A stretch of DNA of 64,000 nt from Rugosimonospora acidiphila (GCF_039543385.1 NZ_BAABJQ010000018.1:134821-198820); one strand, 5' to 3'. Positions 7,140 to 17,529 are shown, numbered from the stretch's first letter. Program-made: numbers and translations. Notes: generated from the sequence alone by a model not told the origin.

Positions 7140-7631
7140 ATGCGACGGACGACGATCACTCTGACCGATGGCCAGGAGCGTGCGCTGACTGACTTCGCGC
7201 AGCCCGGGCCCTATCAGGAGGAGCTGCGGGGCTGGGCGCGGGCCCGTGGCATCGAGTTGAATGACTCTCCCGCCGAGGCAGCCCTCGTCCGGGTGCTGAT
7301 CGATGCCGGCATCGAGCACGTCCGCGCCCACTCGGCCGACGTGGCGTTTCGGGAGTTGGCCGAGGTCTACGTCGACGAGGGCGTCAGCGGCGAGGTCACG
7401 GCGCTGAGTGGGGACGCGTCCGGCGGCGAGCCCTCGGCCGGCGCGGCTCCGGCCCTCAAGACCCCGGCCGGCGCGGCTCCGGCCCTCAAGACCCCGGCCG
7501 GCGCGGCTCCGGCCCTCGAGACCTCGGCCGGCGGAATCCCGGCCGGCGAGATCTTGGCCGGCCATGGCGCGGCCAGCAAGGGGGCCGCGGGCACGGGCGT
7601 TGCGGCGGTCGGCCGGCGTGGGGCGCGATGA
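7140..7631 (+). CDS. MazE/RHH-type antitoxin with repeat-bearing C-terminal tail
   Basis: 163 residues. The N-terminus MRRTTITLTDGQERALTDFA resembles a ribbon-helix-helix DNA-binding antitoxin. Residues about 20-95 form an acidic helical part. Residues about 100-140 are a low-complexity tail made of the decapeptide GAAPALKTPA, encoded by 30-bp tandem repeats (7441-7560). The stop overlaps the toxin start (ATGA), the standard antitoxin-first arrangement. It should neutralise the downstream MazF/PemK-like protein and probably represses the operon. Assignment rests mainly on the toxin identity and gene order. Confidence 0.72.
   Translation: MRRTTITLTDGQERALTDFAQPGPYQEELRGWARARGIELNDSPAEAALVRVLIDAGIEHVRAHSADVAFRELAEVYVDEGVSGEVTALSGDASGGEPSAGAAPALKTPAGAAPALKTPAGAAPALETSAGGIPAGEILAGHGAASKGAAGTGVAAVGRRGAR
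7441..7560 (+). repeat. 30-bp minisatellite inside the antitoxin gene (2 perfect + 2 diverged units)
   Basis: Units 7441-7470 and 7471-7500 are identical; 7501-7530 has two substitutions and 7531-7560 is strongly diverged but keeps the GGCCGG borders. Each unit encodes ten residues, so unit gain or loss would keep the frame and only change tail length. Confidence 0.9.
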
Positions 7632-7993
7632 GCGCCTCGCGGGCCGCGACGATGGACGTGCGGGGGGCCCATCCCCGTCGGGGTGAGGTGTATTGGCTGG
7701 ACGTTCCCGGTGTCGGTCGGAGGCCGTGGCTGGTCGTCTCCGCCGATGAGATCAACCGGACCGGGGCGCTGGAGCACCTGGTCGCCGTCCGGGTGTCGAC
7801 CGCCGATCGCCGGCGGCACCTGCCGACCGTCGTGGCGCTCGGCTCCGGGGAGCCGCTGACCGGGAGCGTGCTCGCGGGCACGGTGACGCAGATCAGGCGG
7901 GACCGGTTCGTGGACCTGGCCGGCACGCTCTCCCCGGCCGTGATGCGCAGCGTCGACCTCGCGCTTCGTGAGGCGCTCGGGCTCGACCGTTGA
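7628..7993 (+). CDS. MazF/PemK-family toxin (endoribonuclease fold)
   Basis: 121 residues with the MazF signature HPRRGEVYWLDVPGVGRRPW followed by LVVSADEINRTG, matching the family pattern (RGEVYWVDLxPxxGxRPxLVVSxDxxN), and a later VAGTVTQIRRDRF-type strand (AGTVTQIRR). MazF toxins cleave mRNA or tRNA at short motifs. The ATG overlaps the antitoxin stop. The gene ends 52 bp before ksgA. A housekeeping location between tatD and ksgA suggests stable chromosomal residence. Confidence 0.85.
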   Translation: MSASRAATMDVRGAHPRRGEVYWLDVPGVGRRPWLVVSADEINRTGALEHLVAVRVSTADRRRHLPTVVALGSGEPLTGSVLAGTVTQIRRDRFVDLAGTLSPAVMRSVDLALREALGLDR

Positions 7994-8031
7994 TCTCCGT
8001 GTGCCCAAGCGCGGGCCGCGTAGCGGCACCG

Positions 8032-8037
8032 TACGCT
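8032..8037 (+). promoter_or_regulatory. -10 element TACGCT for leaderless rsmA
   Basis: TACGCT ends 8 nt before GTG 8046, with no Shine-Dalgarno in between. Confidence 0.4.
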
Positions 8038-8045
8038 GGGTCACC

Positions 8046-9056
8046 GTGACCGGTCTGCTCGGCCCGGCGGAGATCCGGGAATTGTCGGGGCGCCTCGGCG
8101 TCGTGCCGACCAAGACCCTCGGGCAGAACTTCGTCCATGACCCCAACACCGTGCGGCGGATCGTGCGCGCCGCCAATCTCGACCCGGCCGACGTGGTGAT
8201 CGAGGTGGGACCGGGGCTCGGTTCGCTGACCCTCGGGTTGCTGCCGGCGACCTCCCACGTCTACGCGATCGAGATCGACCCCGTGCTCGCCGGGAACCTC
8301 GCCGACACCGTCGCGCAGCGGGATCCCGGTCACGCCGACCGGCTCACGATCATCAACAGGGACGCCCTCAAGCTGAGCGCGAACGACCTGCGGGCCGATC
8401 AGCAGCGGGCGGCCGACGCGCGGCCGGCTGACCCGAGGGTCGGTGACGTGGGTGCCGGTGACGTGGGTGCCGGTGACGTGGGTGCTGGTGACCCGGGTGC
8501 CGGTGATGTGGGGGCGGGGGAACCCGGGCAACTCGCGGCCGGGGCCGTCGGAGGGCCCACCGCCCTGGTCGCGAACCTGCCGTACAACGTCGCGGTGCCC
8601 GTCGTGCTGCACCTGCTGGCGGTCCTGCCCTCGCTGCGGCACGGGCTTGTCATGGTCCAGAAAGAGGTGGCCGATCGGCTGACCGCCGGCCCGGGCTCCC
8701 GGGTCTACGGTGTGCCGAGCGTCAAGCTGGCCTGGTATGCGACCGCCAGGCCGGCCGGGCGGGTGCCACCCAGCGTCTTCTGGCCGGTACCCAATGTCGA
8801 CTCCGGGTTGGTCGCCTTCGCGGGCCACCGCCCGCCGGCGGGCGCCGACCGGCGCGAGACCTTCGCGGTGATCGACCACGCGTTCGCCCAACGGCGCAAG
8901 ACCCTCCGGGCGGCCCTGGCCCAGTGGGCCGGGGGAGCCGACGCGGCCGCCGAAATTCTGGTTCGGGCGGGGGTGGATCCACGGGCTCGCGGTGAATCGC
9001 TCACCATAGAGCAGTTCGCCGCGATCGCCGCGGCGCGGGCAGGGGAGGCAGCGTGA
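8046..9056 (+). CDS. rsmA: 16S rRNA dimethyladenosine transferase RsmA/KsgA with a repeat insertion
   Basis: KsgA dimethylates A1518 and A1519 of 16S rRNA. Motifs: TKTLGQNFVHDPN (23-35), motif I VIEVGPGLGSLT (51-62), IEIDP (75-79), NRDALKL (104-110) and the catalytic NLPYNVAVPV (177-186). At 336 residues it is about 50 longer than usual. The excess is a Gly/Ala/Asp segment at about 114-172, including five GAGDV-type units, inserted between the NRDALK strand and NLPYN. C-terminal FAQRRKTLRAAL is intact, so activity is likely kept. It precedes ispE, as in other actinobacteria. Confidence 0.93.
   Translation: MTGLLGPAEIRELSGRLGVVPTKTLGQNFVHDPNTVRRIVRAANLDPADVVIEVGPGLGSLTLGLLPATSHVYAIEIDPVLAGNLADTVAQRDPGHADRLTIINRDALKLSANDLRADQQRAADARPADPRVGDVGAGDVGAGDVGAGDPGAGDVGAGEPGQLAAGAVGGPTALVANLPYNVAVPVVLHLLAVLPSLRHGLVMVQKEVADRLTAGPGSRVYGVPSVKLAWYATARPAGRVPPSVFWPVPNVDSGLVAFAGHRPPAGADRRETFAVIDHAFAQRRKTLRAALAQWAGGADAAAEILVRAGVDPRARGESLTIEQFAAIAAARAGEAA
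8442..8516 (+). repeat. 15-bp minisatellite inside rsmA (five units of GGTGACGTGGGTGCC)
   Basis: Units start at 8442, 8457, 8472, 8487 and 8502. The first two are identical and the others have one to four changes. Each encodes GDVGA. The array sits just before the catalytic NLPYN motif of the methyltransferase. Confidence 0.92.
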
Positions 9057-9126
9057 ACAGGTCGGGCGCCGGGAGTGCCGGCCGGTTCCGCGGCACCAGA
9101 GGGTGGCTCCGGGTGAGGGTCGACGC

Positions 9127-10077
9127 ATGACTGAGGCGCTGTTTGACGAGGACGGCCGGCAAAGAACCGGCGCCCCCGGGCCGGTGCGGGTGCGGGTGCC
9201 GGCGAAGATCAATCTGCATCTCGGAGTCGGGCCGCTGCGGCGCGACGGGTACCACGAGCTGACCACCATCTACCAGGCCGTCTCGCTGTACGACGAGGTG
9301 ACCGCCCGGCGTGGTGATCAGTTGACCCTCACGATGGAGGGGGAGGGTGCCGGCTCGCTGCCGCTGGACGCGTCCAACCTCGTGCTGCGCGCGGCCCGGG
9401 CGCTCGCCGAGCGCGCCGGCGTGCCCGCGCACGCCCGGCTGCACCTGCGCAAGCAGATCCCGATCGCGGCCGGCCTCGCCGGCGGAAGCGCCGACGCGGC
9501 GGCCGCGCTGGTGGCCTGTGACGCGCTGTGGGGCACCGGCCGCACCCGCGACGAGCTGGCCGAGATCGCCGCCACCGTGGGTTCGGACGTTCCCTTCCTG
9601 GTCCTGGGCGGCACCGCCCTCGGCACCGGTCGAGGTGAGGTGATCAGCCCGGTGCTCGTCCGGCCGTCCTCGTGGCACTGGGTGATCGCGGCGGCCGAGG
9701 GCGGCCTGTCCACCCCTGCGGTCTACGGAGAACTGGACCGCCTGCGGGCGGCCGACGCCGCGCCGACGCCGCTGGGCGACGCGGATCTGCTGCTGGCCGC
9801 GCTCCGTCAGCGTGACCCGGCGGTCCTCGCCGAGGCGCTGGGCAATGACATGCAGGTCGCGGCGCTGTCGCTGCGGCCGGATCTGGCCACCACCCTCGCC
9901 CGGGGGCGCAAGGCCGGCGCGCTGGCCGGGATGATCTGCGGATCCGGGCCGAGCTGCGTGTTCCTGGCGCGTAACGCCGCTTCGGCGGAGGAGATCGCCG
10001 CCGACCTGAACGCGTCCGGCTCGTGCCGGGTGGCGGTGCCGGTCTTCGGGCCGGTGGCCGGCGCGCGAGCGGTCTGA
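9127..10077 (+). CDS. ispE: 4-diphosphocytidyl-2-C-methyl-D-erythritol kinase
   Basis: ATP-dependent kinase of the MEP isoprenoid pathway, GHMP fold, 316 residues. Motifs: VPAKINLHLGVGPLRRDGYHE at the N-terminus, the glycine-rich ATP loop IPIAAGLAGGSADAAAAL and the late MICGSGPSCVFLA. ATG 9127 has GAGGG 7 nt upstream. Follows rsmA by 70 bp, probably the same operon. Confidence 0.94.
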   Translation: MTEALFDEDGRQRTGAPGPVRVRVPAKINLHLGVGPLRRDGYHELTTIYQAVSLYDEVTARRGDQLTLTMEGEGAGSLPLDASNLVLRAARALAERAGVPAHARLHLRKQIPIAAGLAGGSADAAAALVACDALWGTGRTRDELAEIAATVGSDVPFLVLGGTALGTGRGEVISPVLVRPSSWHWVIAAAEGGLSTPAVYGELDRLRAADAAPTPLGDADLLLAALRQRDPAVLAEALGNDMQVAALSLRPDLATTLARGRKAGALAGMICGSGPSCVFLARNAASAEEIAADLNASGSCRVAVPVFGPVAGARAV

Positions 10078-10126
10078 GACCAGGGCGTAGCGGCACCGCC
10101 GCACAGGGCCCCATTCGAGGGAGAAC

Positions 10127-12022
<1,896 letters not shown>

Positions 12023-12070
12023 AGCCCGGTCGCGACTAGGCCGGGGGCGTGCGCGAGAATTCGAGTGAGT

Positions 12071-12106
12071 ACCGGCGATCATGCGAACACCGACGATCAG
12101 GCGAAG
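12071..12106 (+). repeat. Imperfect 18-bp tandem duplication upstream of the DUF4383 gene
   Basis: ACCGGCGATCATGCGAAC at 12071-12088 and ACCGACGATCAGGCGAAG at 12089-12106 differ at three positions. The second copy ends at the Shine-Dalgarno region. Confidence 0.6.
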
Positions 12107-12116
12107 AAGGAACTCC

Positions 12117-12578
12117 ATGGCTCACATCCCCATCAACCACCCGCTGCGTCCGCTGTACCGGGTGCTGACGGCGTTAGCCGGGCTGTACGTCCTGATTTTC
12201 GGGATCATCGGCGCCACCAAGTCCAGCGGCGCGTCCCTGTTCGACCAGGACCACCTGCACTGGGTCCTCGGGTTGCGCACCAACCTGGCGTTCGCCATCC
12301 TGTCCATCATCGCCGGGATTGTGATCTTGGTGGCCGTCTTCATCGGTCGCAACATCGACCACTACCTCGACATCGGCGCCGGCCTGGCGTTCATGGTGGT
12401 CGGCATGCTCATGCTCGGCCTGCTGCGCACCGACGCCAACTTCCTGGGCTTCTCGGTGGTCAACTGCGTGGTGTCGTTCATCATCGGCGTAGTGGTCTTC
12501 GCCGCCGGGCTGTACGGGAAGACGGGCTCCGACCAGGACGTCGCGTCCGAGGAGTCGTTCCGGCACCACCACCACTGA
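12117..12578 (+). CDS. DUF4383-type four-helix membrane protein
   Basis: 153 residues from ATG 12117, with GAAGGAA 5 nt upstream. Four hydrophobic helices are evident, e.g. VLTALAGLYVLIFGIIG, FAILSIIAGIVILVAVFIG, IGAGLAFMVVGMLMLGLL and VVNCVVSFIIGVVVFAAGLY. The N-terminal HPLRPLYRVLTALAGLYVL is typical of DUF4383. The protein ends in a natural His4 tail. Function unknown in the family. Confidence 0.82.
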   Translation: MAHIPINHPLRPLYRVLTALAGLYVLIFGIIGATKSSGASLFDQDHLHWVLGLRTNLAFAILSIIAGIVILVAVFIGRNIDHYLDIGAGLAFMVVGMLMLGLLRTDANFLGFSVVNCVVSFIIGVVVFAAGLYGKTGSDQDVASEESFRHHHH

Positions 12579-12588
12579 GCGAGGCGGC

Positions 12589-12605
12589 CTCCGGCTAGGC
12601 CGGAG
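12589..12605 (+). terminator. Short hairpin after the DUF4383 gene
   Basis: CTCCGGC (12589-12595), loop TAG, GCCGGAG (12599-12605). A second larger inverted repeat, CGTTGCCG...CGGCAACG, spans about 12628-12670 in the same convergent 208-bp gap and may stop the opposing TetR transcript. No U-tracts. Confidence 0.45.
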
Positions 12606-12786
12606 CAGCGCCAGTCGAAGGCATCGCCGTTGCCGTCGTGACCACCGAGGTCGCGGCGGCAACGCCGTTTATGGGGTCGGCCGCCGGATCCGAGAGTGGA
12701 CGCGCTGCCGTTCGGGCAACGCAGGCAGCGGTACGCCGGTGAGCCGTACGCGGGTCAGCGGGGGTGCAGGCCAGCGGGGGCGCAGG

Positions 12787-13434
12787 TCAGCGGTTGCGGC
12801 GCTCGGGCCGGGTCGACAGGGTGGGCTGGGGTTCCAGGTGCGACAGGCCGTTCCAGGCGATGTTGACCAGGTGCGCGGCCACCGTCTCCTTGCGCGGCTT
12901 GCGCACCTCCAGCCACCACCGGCCGACCAGCGCCACCATGCCCACCAGCGCCTGGGAGTACAGCTCGGCCAGGTGCGGGTCGTAGTCGCGGCGCTTGAAC
13001 TCCGCGCCCAGGATGTGCTCCGCCTGGTGGGCCACGTCATTGAGGACGCTGGAGAAGTTGCCCGTGGCCGACATGACCGGGGACTCCCGTACCAGTACCC
13101 GGAATCCGTCGGTATCGGTCTCGATGTAGTCCAGCAGCGCGAGGGCGGCCTGCTCCAGCAGTTCGCGCGGGTGGCCAGCGGTCAGCGCGTTGGTGATCCG
13201 GGCGAGCAGCGCCCGCACCTCCCGGTCGACCACTACCGCGTACAGGCCCTCCTTGCCGCCGAAGTGCTCGTAGACCACCGGCTTGGACACCTTGGCCCGG
13301 GCGGCGACCTCCTCGATCGAGGCCGCGTCGAAACCGCGCTCCGCGAACAGCTGCCGTCCGATGGTGATGAGCTGCTCGCGGCGCTGAGCAGCCGACATCC
13401 GGACTCGGCCGGTATTGCGGGGGCTTTCGGTCAC
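12787..13434 (-). CDS. TetR-family regulator downstream of the desaturase
   Basis: 215 residues. N-terminal helix-turn-helix: SAAQRREQLITIGRQLFAER, then GFDAASIEEVAARAKVSKP and VVYEHFGGKEGLYAVVV, the textbook TetR recognition region. The C-terminal ligand domain is uncharacterised. The GTG at 13434 lies 4 bp after the desaturase stop on the same strand, so the two are co-transcribed; an ATG at 13398 is an alternative. By context it may sense acyl-CoA or fatty acid and adjust membrane unsaturation (inference). Confidence 0.87.
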   Translation of the reverse strand: MTESPRNTGRVRMSAAQRREQLITIGRQLFAERGFDAASIEEVAARAKVSKPVVYEHFGGKEGLYAVVVDREVRALLARITNALTAGHPRELLEQAALALLDYIETDTDGFRVLVRESPVMSATGNFSSVLNDVAHQAEHILGAEFKRRDYDPHLAELYSQALVGMVALVGRWWLEVRKPRKETVAAHLVNIAWNGLSHLEPQPTLSTRPERRNR

Positions 13435-13438
13435 CGGC

Positions 13439-14395
13439 TCATCGCGCCAGCTTGGCGGCGATCCGCTCGGGCTTGGGCCAGCGCACGTCGGACACCCATC
13501 CGCACTTCTCGAAGATCCAGATCATGCGGGCGGTCGAGTCCAGCTGGCCGCGCAGCACCCCGTGCCGCGCGCAGGTCGGGTCGGCGTGGTGCAGGTTGTG
13601 CCAGCTCTCGCCGAAGGACAGGATCGCCAGCGGCCAGAAGTTGGCGGCCCGGTCCCCGTTGCGGGTCTCGAACGGGTGATCGCCGAACACGTGGCAGATC
13701 GAGTTGATCGACCAGGTGACGTGGTGCAGCAGCGACACCCGCACCAGGCCGGCCCAGAAGAACGCGGTGAGCGCGCCCTGCCACGACCAGGTGACCAGCC
13801 CGCCGACCGCAGCCGGGGTGAGCAGCGAGAGCGCCACGATGAGCGGGAAGAGCTTGTCGACCCTGCGCAGGTCCTTGTCGGCCATCAGGTCGGGGGCGAA
13901 CCGGGCCCGGTTGGACAGCTCGCGGTGGAACAGCCAGCCCATGTGGGCGTGGCAGAGTCCCTTGGTCAGGCCCCAGAACCCGCTGCCGTAGGCCCACGGG
14001 GAGTGCGGGTCGCCCTCCTGGTCGGAGTACGCGTGGTGGCGGCGGTGGTCGGCGACCCACTGGGTGGGGTTGCCCTGCACAGCCATCCCGCCGGCGATCG
14101 CGAGCGTGACGCGCAGCCACCGCTTGGCCTTGAACGACCCGTGAGTCAGGTACCGGTGGAACCCGATGGTGACCCCGAAACCGGCGGCGAAGTAGAAGAC
14201 GATCCCGATGATGACGTCGGTCCAGTGCAGCCAGCCACCCCACGCGATGGGTATGGCGACGATCAGCGCGACGAACGGCGCCACCACGAAGGCCCACAGG
14301 CCGATCAGGATGCCGACCGGCTGCTTGCCCTCGGTCAGCGGCTTCGGTCCGGAGGCGGCCGAGGACGGCGGGTCGAGCAGGGCGGATGTTGACAT
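13439..14395 (-). CDS. Acyl-CoA / fatty acid delta-9 desaturase
   Basis: 318-residue membrane di-iron enzyme that introduces a double bond into acyl chains. The three histidine boxes are all present: HRYLTH, HRRHH and HNLHH (within GESWHNLHHADP). Hydrophobic pairs such as LIGLWAFVVAPFVALIVAIP flank them. ATG 14395 has GAGG at 7-10 nt. No fused cytochrome b5 domain, so it needs a separate electron donor. Co-transcribed with a TetR gene. Confidence 0.92.
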   Translation of the reverse strand: MSTSALLDPPSSAASGPKPLTEGKQPVGILIGLWAFVVAPFVALIVAIPIAWGGWLHWTDVIIGIVFYFAAGFGVTIGFHRYLTHGSFKAKRWLRVTLAIAGGMAVQGNPTQWVADHRRHHAYSDQEGDPHSPWAYGSGFWGLTKGLCHAHMGWLFHRELSNRARFAPDLMADKDLRRVDKLFPLIVALSLLTPAAVGGLVTWSWQGALTAFFWAGLVRVSLLHHVTWSINSICHVFGDHPFETRNGDRAANFWPLAILSFGESWHNLHHADPTCARHGVLRGQLDSTARMIWIFEKCGWVSDVRWPKPERIAAKLAR

Positions 14396-14646
14396 CTGGC
14401 ACCTCGTGGCTGATCGCTGGCTACGCCTACGTCACCGTAACTTACGACCCCCAAATCGCGACAGGGGAGCCGCCGCATGTTGCCGAAGTTCTCTCGCGTT
14501 GTACCGCGCCCGCGGCCTCGTCGGGGCTGGTCAGGAGGCGAGTAACCCGGTCGGCGTAAGGCCCGCCGGGCCGACCGGCCCGCCACCGCGTGCGCCGGCG
14601 GTTGCCCGATCGGGGCGGGGAAACGGTAGGCTTAGCCAGCCATCGG
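14396..14646. other. Intergenic region between desaturase start and tRNA-Gln
   Basis: About 250 bp holding the presumed desaturase promoter on the minus strand and the tRNA promoter on the plus strand. I see no ORF or repeat that can be supported. Confidence 0.4.
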
Positions 14647-14718
14647 TCGGCCGTGGTGTAATTGGCAACACCCCGCCCTTTGGAGGCGGTTTTCTAGGTT
14701 CGAGTCCTAGCGGCCGAG
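14647..14718 (+). tRNA. tRNA-Gln, anticodon TTG
   Basis: 72 nt folding as a cloverleaf. Acceptor TCGGCCG pairs with CGGCCGA, discriminator base G, the anticodon stem CCGCC/GGCGG encloses CTTTGGA (anticodon TTG), and the T arm is CTAGG-TTCGAGT-CCTAG. The CCA end is not encoded. It reads CAA codons, which are rare at this GC content. Confidence 0.95.
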
Positions 14719-14725
14719 CTTCTCC

Positions 14726-14750
14726 CCGGACTCCCTTTTAGCGAGTCCGG
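14726..14750 (+). terminator. Hairpin terminator after tRNA-Gln
   Basis: CCGGACTC at 14726-14733 pairs with GAGTCCGG at 14743-14750; the loop is CCTTTTAGC. It lies 7 nt after the tRNA. Confidence 0.7.
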
Positions 14751-14878
14751 ATCGGTGCCCCGAACGCCGGGAAATCCTTATCGTGCTGCTTACGGCAAGT
14801 GTGCGATGCCCGGCCCGTCGCCCCATCTCCCATGGCTAACATGACCTGCGGCGCTATTTCCGACGCCTAGGAGCATGC

Positions 14879-16330
14879 GTGAGCGAGCAACGCACCGTCA
14901 TCGTCCTCGCCGCCGGCGAGGGCAAGCGGATGAAGTCGGCCCTGCCCAAGGTCCTGCACACCCTGCTCGGCCGGAGCCTCGTCGGTCACGTGCTGGCCGC
15001 GGCGGCCCCGCTGGAGGCGCAGGCGACGCTGGTCGTCGTGGGTCACGGCGCCGAGCGGGTGCGCGAGCACCTCGGCGAGATCGCGCCGGCCGTCGCCCCG
15101 GTGGTGCAGGCCGAGCAGCGCGGGACCGGGCACGCCGTGCGCGTCGCGCTGCCGGCGGAGGCCTCCGGTACGGTCGTCGTGCTCAACGGGGACCTTCCGC
15201 TGGTCCGCTCGCAGACGCTGGTCGACCTGGTGGAGCGGCACGAGCGGGACGGGAACGCGGCCACGCTGCTGACCGCCGAGGTGGCCGACCCGAGCGGCCT
15301 GGGCCGGATCATCACCGGCGAGAAGGGTCTGGAGCGGATCGTCGAGGAGCGCGACGCCAGCCCGGCCGAGCGCGCCATCCACGAGATCAACGCCGGCGCC
15401 TACGCGTTCGACGCCGGCCTGCTGCGCGACGCGCTGGGCCGGGTGTCCACGGACAACGACCAGGGCGAGGAGTACCTCACGGACGTCCTCGGCCTGCTGG
15501 TGGCGGGCGGTCACCCGGTCCGCACGCATCTGGCCGGCGATCCGGACGAGGCGCTGGGTGCCAACGACCGGGCGCAGCTCGCCCAGCTCAGGGCGGTGCT
15601 GCGGGACCGGATCAACGAGCACTGGATGCGCGAAGGGGTATCGATCATCGACCCGGCCACCACCTGGCTCGACGTCACCGTGAGCCTGGGTCGGGATGTG
15701 GTGGTCGAGCCCAACACCCAACTGCGCGGGTCGACCGTGATCGGCGAGGGCGCGCTGGTCGGGCCGGACACCACGCTGACCGATGTGTCGATCGGCGACG
15801 GCGCTTCCGTCGTGCGTACCCACGGCTCCGGCGCCCAGATCGGGGCGGGCGCCTCGGTCGGCCCGTTCGCCTACCTGCGCGCGGGTACGGTCCTGGGGCG
15901 CAAGGGCAAGATCGGCACCTTCGTCGAGGTGAAGAACGCCGACATCGGTAGCGGGAGCAAGGTCCCGCACCTCAGCTACATCGGGGACGCCACGATCGGC
16001 GAGCACACCAACATCGGCGCGGCCTCGGTGACCGTCAACTACGACGGGGTCGACAAGCACCGCACGGTCATCGGTGACTACGCACGCACCGGCGCGGACA
16101 ACATGTTCGTGGCGCCGGTCGAGGTCGGCGACGGCGCCTACACGGGCGCGGGTACCGTTGTGCGCCGTGACGTGCCCCCGGGCAGCCTCGCGGTGTCGAA
16201 CGGACCGCAGCGGATTTTCGAGGGCTGGACGGAAAGTCACCGACCCGGGACGCCGGCGGCGGAGGCGGCGCAGCGCGCGCTGCGCGCCGCGGACACCCCG
16301 GAGGCGGCGGCCGATACCGAGACCGAATAG
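14879..16330 (+). CDS. glmU: Bifunctional GlmU: GlcN-1-P acetyltransferase / UDP-GlcNAc pyrophosphorylase
   Basis: 483 residues. The N-terminal uridyltransferase has LAAGEGKRMKSALPKVLH, QRGTGHAV and NGDLPL; the C-terminal left-handed beta-helix acetyltransferase has the hexapeptide run IGSGSKVPHLSYIGDATIG, then NIGAASVTVNYDG. Product UDP-GlcNAc feeds peptidoglycan. GTG 14879 is preceded by AGGAG at 6 nt. The gene is followed by prs, as in other actinobacteria. The C-terminal tail after about 455 is Ala/Glu-rich. Confidence 0.96.
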   Translation: MSEQRTVIVLAAGEGKRMKSALPKVLHTLLGRSLVGHVLAAAAPLEAQATLVVVGHGAERVREHLGEIAPAVAPVVQAEQRGTGHAVRVALPAEASGTVVVLNGDLPLVRSQTLVDLVERHERDGNAATLLTAEVADPSGLGRIITGEKGLERIVEERDASPAERAIHEINAGAYAFDAGLLRDALGRVSTDNDQGEEYLTDVLGLLVAGGHPVRTHLAGDPDEALGANDRAQLAQLRAVLRDRINEHWMREGVSIIDPATTWLDVTVSLGRDVVVEPNTQLRGSTVIGEGALVGPDTTLTDVSIGDGASVVRTHGSGAQIGAGASVGPFAYLRAGTVLGRKGKIGTFVEVKNADIGSGSKVPHLSYIGDATIGEHTNIGAASVTVNYDGVDKHRTVIGDYARTGADNMFVAPVEVGDGAYTGAGTVVRRDVPPGSLAVSNGPQRIFEGWTESHRPGTPAAEAAQRALRAADTPEAAADTETE

Positions 16331-16429
16331 GCTGGTCGGGTAGCGCCACCGAGGCCGGCCGGGGTCGCGGATGGAATGGTCGTGGCCGGCAGGCGCCCTA
16401 CCACCGACCGACCCACAGGGAGCGAGCCG

Positions 16430-17410
16430 ATGGGCAGTATCACGGCGGAGAACCGTAAGACTCTGATGCTCTTCTCCGGTCGGGCGTTTCCCGAGCTGGC
16501 AGACGAGATCGGTAAGGTGCTCGGGGTACCGCCGACGCCCACTGACGCGTACGACTTCGCCAACGGTGAGATCTTCATCCGGTACCGGGAGTCGGTGCGC
16601 GGTTCCGACGCGTTCATGGTGCAGTCGATGTCCCAGCCGGTCAACGAGTGGCTGGTCGAATCACTGATCATGGTGGACGCGCTGAAGCGGGGTTCGGCCA
16701 AGCGGATCACAGTCGTCCTGCCGTTCTACCCGTACGCGCGGCAGGACAAGAAGCACCGCGGCCGGGAGCCGATCTCGGCCCGGCTGATGTCCGACCTGTA
16801 CAAGACCGCCGGCGCCAACCGGATCCTCACCGTCGACCTGCATACCGCCCAGATCCAGGGCTTCTTCGACGGGCCGGTGGACCACCTGTTCGCGATGGAC
16901 ATCCTGGCCGGCTACGTCGAGGGCCGGTTCGCCGGCCGCCCGATCACCGTGGTGGCACCCGACTCGGGCCGGGTACGGGTGGCGGAGCGGTGGACCGACC
17001 GGCTGGGCGGCTGCCCGCTGGCGTTCATCCACAAGACCCGCGACCCGCTGAAGCCCAACCACGTGGTCGCCAACCGGGTGGTCGGCGACGTCGAGGGCCG
17101 GGTCTGCCTGATCGTGGACGACATGATCGACACCGGTGGGACGATCACCAAGGCGGCGGACATTCTGTTCGAGAGCGGCGCGGCGGACGTGGTGGTCGCG
17201 GCCACCCACGCGGTGCTGTCCGACCCGGCCACCGAGAAGCTGAAAAACAGCCGGATCAGCGAGGTGGTGGTCACCAACACGCTGCCGCTGCCGCCGGAGA
17301 AGCGCCTGGACAAGATCACGGTTCTGTCGATCGCCCCGCTCATCGCCCGCGCCATCCGCGAGGTGTTCGACGACGGCTCGGTCACCACGCTGTTCGGCGG
17401 CCTTTCCTGA
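16430..17410 (+). CDS. prs: Ribose-phosphate pyrophosphokinase (housekeeping PRPP synthetase)
   Basis: 326 residues, close to the usual 310-320. FSGRAFPELADEIG, FYPYARQDKKHRGREPIS (99-116), catalytic His in DLHTAQIQGFF (H138), PDSGRVRVAE and the PRPP loop VDDMIDTGGT (229-238). ATG 16430 follows GGGAGCGA at good spacing. Linked to glmU and upstream of rplY-pth, the conserved actinobacterial order. Paralogue of the more divergent copy at 2567-3514. Confidence 0.95.
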   Translation: MGSITAENRKTLMLFSGRAFPELADEIGKVLGVPPTPTDAYDFANGEIFIRYRESVRGSDAFMVQSMSQPVNEWLVESLIMVDALKRGSAKRITVVLPFYPYARQDKKHRGREPISARLMSDLYKTAGANRILTVDLHTAQIQGFFDGPVDHLFAMDILAGYVEGRFAGRPITVVAPDSGRVRVAERWTDRLGGCPLAFIHKTRDPLKPNHVVANRVVGDVEGRVCLIVDDMIDTGGTITKAADILFESGAADVVVAATHAVLSDPATEKLKNSRISEVVVTNTLPLPPEKRLDKITVLSIAPLIARAIREVFDDGSVTTLFGGLS

Positions 17411-17413
17411 CCC

Positions 17414-17452
17414 AGCCCGCCGGCGGGGGCCCTTGACGCCCCCCGGCAGGCT
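17414..17452 (+). terminator. Hairpin terminator after prs
   Basis: GGGGGC (17425-17430), loop CCTTGAC, GCCCCC (17438-17443), extended on both sides by AGCC-GCC/GGC-GGCT pairing with small bulges. Lies 4 nt beyond the prs stop. Confidence 0.6.
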
Positions 17453-17529
17453 GGTGCGTGCCGGGTGCCGCGTGCCCGGTGCGTCGGGTTCCACGATCCG
17501 CGCATCGATCCGGGGGTCGCGCACGGGCA

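Noticed and set aside
8442..8516. CRISPR-like repeat array
   Set aside because: Contiguous 15-bp units with no spacers and inside an open frame; a minisatellite.
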